This document shows, piece by piece, positions 57,188 to 64,000 of a stretch of DNA of 64,000 nt. Under the pieces are notes generated by a model, which saw only the letters and a list, made by a program, of their open reading frames with translations, did not search any database and was not told where the DNA came from. Position numbers and translations under genes: made by a program. The stretch comes from Uloborus plumipes (lineage: Eukaryota > Arthropoda > Arachnida > Araneae > Uloboridae): contig JAXGGA010003409.1 in assembly GCA_038373865.1 (NCBI GenBank), positions 39,324-103,323 on the forward strand. The letters are read 5' to 3'. Each line of letters begins with the position of its first letter. Within the stretch, counting starts at the first letter, position 1.

Positions 57188-59906
57188 TATCGAACACAAG
57201 AGAAACCATACATGAGTCGACATGAGTCCCCCCCCCCCCCCCCCAACTTTAAATATCCCATTTTCCCATATACGACCCTCTCGTAATTTTCAATTTATTG
57301 ACGCCCGTTAAAATATATTCTTTGAAAAAAGTTCAACTATCATGTATTTCGTACCAGCAAGATCATTTGTCAAGTTCCTGTATCATATTCACGACCCGAT
57401 CAACATGCGATGGGGTCTCAGGACTATTAAAATACACACACATAATACATCAAGTTTTCCAATCTACAATAGTTTATGTCTGCATAGATTCCATTATTGG
57501 ATTCTCTAAAACACCAGGGGAGGGGTGGGGGTGAGAAGTGTCCTTCAATCTACCAAAATTGCCACTCTTATCAGAGTGTAATCTCAATTTATTACGATTT
57601 CTAAACGGATTATTTAGATAAAAACAACCAGAACGCCTTTCAAAAAGCATGTTTCCACGAAAACATTCATGCCTGAGATTAAACAAATTATGGCACTAAA
57701 AGCGAATTTTGTAGAAATGTTAAATGTAGAAGGTGCTGGACTGATTAACACACAGTATTGCGGGTCCGTGGACCTCAGTACCATAATTTTAGACGCATTA
57801 AAATAGGGTACATGTCAGTTGCTTCCTTTTTTTTTTTAACCAATTGCTTTAAAAATGCGCTGATTTTCTTGTGAAAGGGGCACCAAATGTTACCAGGACC
57901 TAGGTATCACTTTAGCTAGATCAGGCCCTGCTGCAAAGGCGTAGTTATTTCCAGAACAGACCCATTTCACGAACCAAAATAGAAAATTGATTCATCGAGA
58001 TGAACCACAACAAATATCAATATTCAATGCAGCCCCATCTCTGGACGCATCGTATATTTCACGATTCATCACAGTTATTCCCCGAAATCCTACAACCACT
58101 GCGGAATTTCCGGCGCCAAAACAGCTCAGAGCTTCTTTAAAAAAATAAAATATAGTAAAAAAGACTCCCACGCGTCACCTATGGAATGAAAGGCAAAGTA
58201 AGTAAACAAAAAAAAGAAAACTCGTTCTGCAGGTTGAACTCAACTGCTGGTGGATCGCGCAGAGTACGGGTAGAGTGGTGTGCCGTGCTCATTCTGCAGA
58301 AATAATGCGGCAAGCGATGACTTATATCTGTTCCACGAACGAACGATTTCCAAAAGGTAGTTTGAATGATGACCTTTGACGTACTTTCACAAATTTCTGT
58401 GACGCATGGCGCTAGAAATCGAAAAGAATTATGAACTGCTCTTTGGAGGCATGGCAAAGAACCTGTCACAAAAGAAACCTTTTGCAGGTTTGAAAGAAAT
58501 TGGTAAAATACTTGCTGATGCGACGCGGTGCAGCAGCGATTTGCAACTTTCACGGATTTGGTGTTTCATTTGAATGGTTCTGTCACAAATCTTATTATAA
58601 ATCATAACTACGTTAATTGAAAAAGATACCCTAGCGAGAAAAATGAAAGTTTTAAATGCTGATAGGTGCCTCATAGCAGCAAGGATGCTTAGTAAAAAAA
58701 AAATGTATAAAGTAACAATAAATAAATGAATAAATAATGAACAAAGATAAACAAATAAAGGTTGAAACCAAGTTTATAATTCAGTTATGTTGACTGATTT
58801 GATTGATTCAACTTACGATTTAGAGCTAGCCATAGCCACCAATCTATAGAAACAAAAATTAGACAAATATGTTTGCTCCGCAGACGAAGAGCTTATGATC
58901 TCACCGAAATGTGAATGATGGATAATCGTCAGTGGCATATGATTTTTTAAATTTTCTCTCTACGCCCGATCAACTTTTCGCAATGACAGCACAATAATGT
59001 ATCTGATAAGCTTCAAAAGTAACTAAATTAGCCTTTTAGTTAGTTCACACAAGTCTCCATGGAACTTAGATGAACTTTTTATTTGACCACTATCTCAGTC
59101 ATGTCGATTATAGAACAGATTGCTTTCTTTGAAAATATAACCGCATGACAAATGATTCAAACTCAGATAAGTTATATGCATGATAGAGAGGGAGAATATC
59201 ACGAATTGCCATTGAAGTTAAATGGTTACTCAACAATTTGAAATCGATTTCACAGATCACTAACTTCGCATAAATTATTCAATACGACAGCACAAATTAC
59301 GACAGGTCATGCTGATCGGAGACAACAAACAATGCAGGGTATTTTGAAAAGAATATGTCAACCTCGTCCAAAGCTAGACAAACCTTGCATTTATCATTGA
59401 AGAAAGACTCGAAAGTGAAAATGCTGAAAAACTTGCAGAGAGCTTTTGTCGCTAATTTATCACCACCGGAGTCTAATTTCCATAAGAACTCAGGGAACTT
59501 CAGTTCCTGCACTTCTTTTCAATTTTAAAGTGATTTTTCTTATTCTGGATGGAATGCAGACTGTAAGAAGCATTAAAATAAGTTCACGGATTATAAGGCT
59601 CCTGCATTTCTTTGGTTAAAAATTATGCTCTGATCACCATTCAAAATCGATTAAAATTAAATAATAGCAAGTACAAAAATTTAAGTGACAGCCATATTTC
59701 ATAACAAAACTATTATGCGTAAAACACTGATGACATGGGTTAAAAAAATGAAAGTTCCTTTCCCGTAGAAGAGCAATAGATTTTTAATTATTTTATGAAA
59801 TTTCGATATCCCCCCCCCCTGGCTTGGCGAAATCAACGCATTTACATATAGGTGGGCGTGGTTTGTTGTTTTCTGATGAAATTTGTATTGCGTTTGCAAT
59901 CTTGCA
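57188..59906. other. No gene seen
   Basis: A C-run lies at about 57227-57244. Minus-strand frames at 58179-58553 and 58429-58674 overlap each other in different frames, and I recognise no family in either. Nothing else is supported. Confidence 0.45.
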
Positions 59907-60187
59907 CAGGGACTGATTTACGGCAGGGCATTCGGGGCCCGAGCCTGGGGCCACCAATTTTCTGTCATTTGATTTTGTTTTTTTCAAAGGAACCAGTGTT
60001 CGGGGTCTCCAACTGAATGGTTTGTTTAATAGATGACAAAATACTTTATTTTATGAAAATAAATACTCAATTTTACCTTCGTACAAATACAATGAGTATT
60101 TCATAAAAAAAGCAGTTTATATATTTTTGTGTGGGGGGGGGGGGACACTACATCTGTCAGTGCCCCGGGACATCTAGGCGGTCCCTG
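59907..60187. mobile_element. hAT-like MITE (CAGGGAC ends)
   Basis: The left end CAGGGACTGATTTACGGC and right end GGCGGTCCCTG are inverted. Flanks ATCTTGCA and CTCTTGGA match at six of eight, suggesting an aged hAT insertion of 281 bp with a G-run inside the right end. Confidence 0.62.
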
Positions 60188-60195
60188 CTCTTGGA

Positions 60196-61145
60196 CTCCA
60201 CCCACCTCCCGGGAAAACTATAAATGAGGAGCCAGACGTAACATTTTATTCAACCAAAGCTTGAGAGAAGTTATTGAAATCCATCTCCAGATTCTGAATC
60301 ATGACCTCGAGAAACATTCGTTCAACCTGAAATCGCACTTTTCTGGAGTTCTGCTGTGTACTCTTTGCAGGTGTCGCGCGGTTGGCAATCATTCGTTTCC
60401 GCATAACTTGATGTGAACGAGCTGGGTGGACGACATGGGCGGATTAAAAAACTGCGTCGAACATTCAGTTATTTTTAGAATGAAACTCTTCCTTGAATGA
60501 CATCCCAAATTGATGTTATTATAAAATGAACCGCTTATTTCCAGGGGTCAATTTAGCGGGAAATTAGGTCCGTTAAACGGTTAAAAGACCTTTCATAAAA
60601 TTCAGTCACTGAAAAATGGACTTTTCACAAAAATCCCACACTCGAAAACTGACTCTTCACAGAAATCCGAGTTTAAAAAACGGTCAGGAATATTTCTTGC
60701 CGTAACTATTCTTCACAAAATTCCAAAAGCAGGACCTTGGTCAAATATCCTGGATTGACCTGATTTCAAACACCAGTAGGGGGCCCAGCTAAAAAAATTC
60801 AAACAGCATTTTTAGTATCATATTACGATTTTTCGATAAGGATAAAATTTTGACCGAGTAGAACATAAATTTCAGTAAGCCTCAACTGCAGGCAAACGTT
60901 ATGTACAGGGTCCGGTTAAGTCAGTTTTTCAAAATCAAATAAGCGAAAACAACTAAATAAAATTGGACGAAATAGACAAAACAGACGAAATGAAAGTTCA
61001 CTAATTTTCCATGTGTTTAGAATATACAGAATTATTGCCATGACGTAATAGAACTTACATTATTGATCTATTGCATCACAATTCTATAACGTTATTTATT
61101 AATGGTAAAATATTTTAAAATTAATCATGCAATTAAAATAGAATG
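60196..61145. other. No gene seen
   Basis: Unremarkable sequence between two hAT elements. I see no gene, inverted ends or tandem repeat. Confidence 0.45.
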
Positions 61146-61153
61146 ATGTAATC

Positions 61154-62900
61154 CAGTGGTTCTCAACGGGGGCGATATCGCCCCCCGGTGGGCGGTGTGA
61201 AGATGCTGAGGGGCGGTGAACATATTTTGGGCAGTAGGGGGGCGGTGGTTATATTTTGGGCGGTAAGGGGGCGATGGGTTTATTTTGAAATGTGTTTGGG
61301 AGATCATGGGAGGAAATCCTCTTCTCTTAATTTACCATGGATGGCTTTAGAATTTATTTTCTGGGGATATCTCAGCACTGAAAGATCAGTTGCACAGCTT
61401 AGGTATAAGGGGGGGATAGGGGTCGTACCCCTCTCAATGAAGCAACGAAATTGTTTGTAGAAACAACATGCAAAGACCTAAAATTGCGTTTTCTATCACT
61501 AATTTCGATAAATTTCCGGCCCCCCATGAACACTTTTATGGCTATGTTATGACAATGATAGCCTAAAACTCGCCAATAGCAGCTCAATTTTCAAAAAGTT
61601 CTTGAACCTAAAATTGTGTCCTTAATATGAATTCCATTTTGAAAATTGTTAGAGGACGATACCTGAATCCCCTCTCACCGCTCACCTAACTTACATAGCC
61701 GAAACTCCTTGCCCTATAACATAACCACACATAGCTTTCAATTTTGTTTTTAGACATGTTTGTTAAAGCGCTGTTGAAACCTTCATTTTCAAACGCAGCC
61801 TAATGATTTGAAAAAATGATTACGAGAGATAATCTTGAACTACCATTCTCCTCTTTCAACAAACGTGACCAAACCGAGTTTTAAAGTGCGCTTTTAGGAG
61901 GTTAGTTTCTAAAAAAAATTCTAGAAGAAAGCCACCTGACTTGACCAACGTTTTGTGTCGTTTTGTGTCGGCCCTAACGGCACCAGAGTACAATGAGAAA
62001 ACATTTCCATAGAAAAGTCCCCAACCTTTACTTTTCCCTCAACCTCAACATCAACAAAAATAGTTTAAATTTAGGTTTTTAAGACTTCAATTTAAGAGAA
62101 CACCGGAAGGAGCTATGACCCCCTAACATGACTAAAATTAACCTTATTTTTAAATATATTTTGCCTTCAATTTGAAAAAAAAAAGATGGAACTTTGTTTC
62201 CCTTGTTACTCAAAAAGAATTTCTCTGAATTGAAGTTATCTTGAAATTTATAATCTTAACTTATTTCATTTTTTTCCTTCAATAAAAACTTGCAAGTCTT
62301 TGTCCCATCTGTGAGAAAAATCGAAGGTCCGGCTTTGTTATTATTGCCCACCCACAGTAAAGTGCAAAATCGTATGTAATGAATGAGGGATGCGTAGCGT
62401 ATTGCATAGCTGCAAGTAAATCAAAGCAACACAGATTGGGATTGGATAGGCAACGGATTGGGTTCGGGGCAACTATTTGAACGCAGTCTATTTTTCAAAG
62501 CATATGATGGATTTTCAAATAAAAATGTTGAAAACAACGCATTTTTATTTCAAACCGTTTTGTTCTTAATTACGTTCAAAACGGGTCACTCATTTAATGG
62601 AACCATTCTAGGCTCTTGGTTGAATTTTTGACGCAGGTTTTTGGAGTAAAAAAATTGCCCACTGTTTTGAAAATAATTTTTTTGTGAAGAATAAAAAACT
62701 TTTGAAGCATAAGTTTTTTTTTTTTTTGCCCTATAGTCATTTTCAACTCTGTTTGGGAAAAATTATAGAGTTAAACCTGTCAGAAAAACTGCTTTACCTC
62801 CTCCCCCTCTTCTAGTTTCATGCCCGTATGCAAAGGGGGCGTTGAAAACATTTTCAGTTCTAAAGGGGGGCGGTAGCTGTAAAAAGGTTGAGAACCACTG
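61154..62900. mobile_element. hAT (Charlie-like) element, 1.75 kb, perfect 8-bp duplication
   Basis: The left end CAGTGGTTCTCAACGGGGGC and right end GGTTGAGAACCACTG are inverted. The 8-mer ATGTAATC flanks both sides exactly (61146-61153 and 62901-62908). GGGGCGGT repeats occur just inside both ends (61188-61270 and 62866-62875). The interior could be a remnant of a larger autonomous element, but no transposase signature or long frame is readable. Confidence 0.92.
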
Positions 62901-62908
62901 ATGTAATC

Positions 62909-64000
62909 AATGTAACACATTTACAAATAGAATGTGTATTACACTTTGGTATTTCTAATATTCGCCGATTTTTGTTGCAAAATTAATCTAATAAAATGAA
63001 TAAGCAATTGAACACATAATAGTGCTATATATTGTATATTACTAAAAAAAAAAAAGAAGAAGAAAATAAAGGGTTATTTCCTCATAGCATAAATACTTGA
63101 AAATAAATAATTTTAAGCAAATGTCACACATCGCGAGGGTGCAAAGTGTCTTAGTGAAATCAAATTATAGCTGCTTCTACTTCTATTAACATTTTTTAGT
63201 CTCAGAGTCGGTTTGGTCTCGAGACTAGTGGCCGTCAACTGAGTCAAACTAGGTCTAGCCTAGTCTAGACCTAGGCTAGGTCTAGACTAGACTAGGTTAG
63301 ACAAACCGAGACTAGTCAAACCGAGAGAAAACCATGAGACTGTTTAACCCTTAAACATTTTCTTGCTACTCTTCAATGAGCAATGCTGGGGCTCATAGGA
63401 ACAGGGATGTCCCAAGGGACAACGGTGCCCGAGACGAATAGTTTAAAGTGACCACTTTCCCCAACCCGCAAAAAGAGCTGGTTATATAACACGTCAGTAC
63501 GGAGTAAGATGAGCATTTGCCTTCTTTTGAAGCCATCAAACTCACGCCAGTACCTGTAATAGTCGTATAATTAATTTAAAAGTACCGAATATTTCTTCAT
63601 TTTGACTATCACATAATTAAATAAGTAATCTTGTGTACCAGAAAGGAGAGGAATTCAATCTTATGAGACAGAACTTTAACAGCTATATAAGTGCGATCTT
63701 AATGAAAAAAAAAAAAAAAAACTAAATTATAATGCAGTAGAAGCTAAGTTTCCGGCTCCCTCTCTTATCTCAGTGCCCGGTTGATCGCCCCCCCCCCTCT
63801 TCGAACGGCAATGCCTGACATCCCCTAGTTAAAACGCTGTTCTAAACGAAACTGATTTAAGTATCTCACCCGATTTTAGATGGAAACTTTCGGTAATTTC
63901 TTGAGAGATGGCTGAGTCCGAAAGAACAAAAAAACACATAAGAACTAATAGGAAAGAGCAACGTATCTTAAGCTGATCCTACCCTCTGCCTTACCCGACC
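62909..64000. other. No gene seen; CTAG-rich palindromic cluster
   Basis: At 63260-63300 overlapping CTAG palindromes (GTCTAGAC, CCTAGG) form a dense cluster, flanked by inverted AAACCGAG-type motifs. A block near 63735-63815 is shared with 36230-36290. Poly-A lies at about 63704-63720. No open frame of interest. Confidence 0.45.

Noticed and set aside
58179..58674. Two overlapping minus-strand frames of 124 and 81 codons
   Set aside because: They lie in different frames over the same DNA, neither resembles a protein family, and no splice sites bound them convincingly.

Overview
This is a window of animal nuclear DNA: AT-rich, gene-poor and crowded with transposon remnants, homopolymer runs and foldback (palindromic) elements. 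Split EGF-domain exons with GT-AG introns show that it is eukaryotic and metazoan. The mix of hAT, Helitron and TA-target elements, and an RTE-like scrap near 33.0 kb, fits an arthropod. A chelicerate such as a spider is my leaning, but the sequence does not prove it.

Gene content. I can support one gene, on the minus strand. Its first coding exon (22906-23458) encodes a signal peptide and a laminin-G-like domain. Four further coding exons (3992-4120, 3559-3783, 2810-2926, 362-715) encode a run of EGF-like domains, several of the calcium-binding Notch/Crumbs type. Every junction is phase 1, all join in frame, and two EGF domains are completed only across a splice junction. About 459 residues of the N-terminal part are present; the 3' end lies left of the window. 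The intron after the LamG exon is about 18.8 kb. The 5' UTR exon and promoter were not found: 23464-64000 is either upstream intron or intergenic DNA and contains no gene I can support.

Layout. 0-4.1 kb: EGF exons, with a 1 kb hAT-like element in one intron. 4.1-22.9 kb: the long intron, holding an old hAT-like composite (5668-10279), two copies of a repeat built from 146-bp and 19-bp tandem units (6687-9738 and 18527-20361), a hAT-like element (11904-13479), a CACTG-ended foldback (13677-15332), a hAT element with a perfect 8-bp target duplication (15500-16238), a foldback carrying TGACGTCA-containing tandem repeats (16286-17637), and a small hAT element (22212-22774). 23.5-64 kb: about twenty further elements, including four members of one small hAT family, a Helitron with one of them nested inside, a 650-bp palindrome in a TA site, and two structures ending in GGGTCATT with 4-bp target duplications (an inverted pair at 36921-40819 and a 2.8 kb near-perfect palindrome at 45141-47924).

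The open reading frames outside the five exons are short, low-complexity or duplicated by palindromes, and none looks like a host gene. The most unusual content is the density of foldback DNA with intact target duplications and the shared GGGTCATT family; the one gene is a probable extracellular or membrane adhesion/signalling protein.
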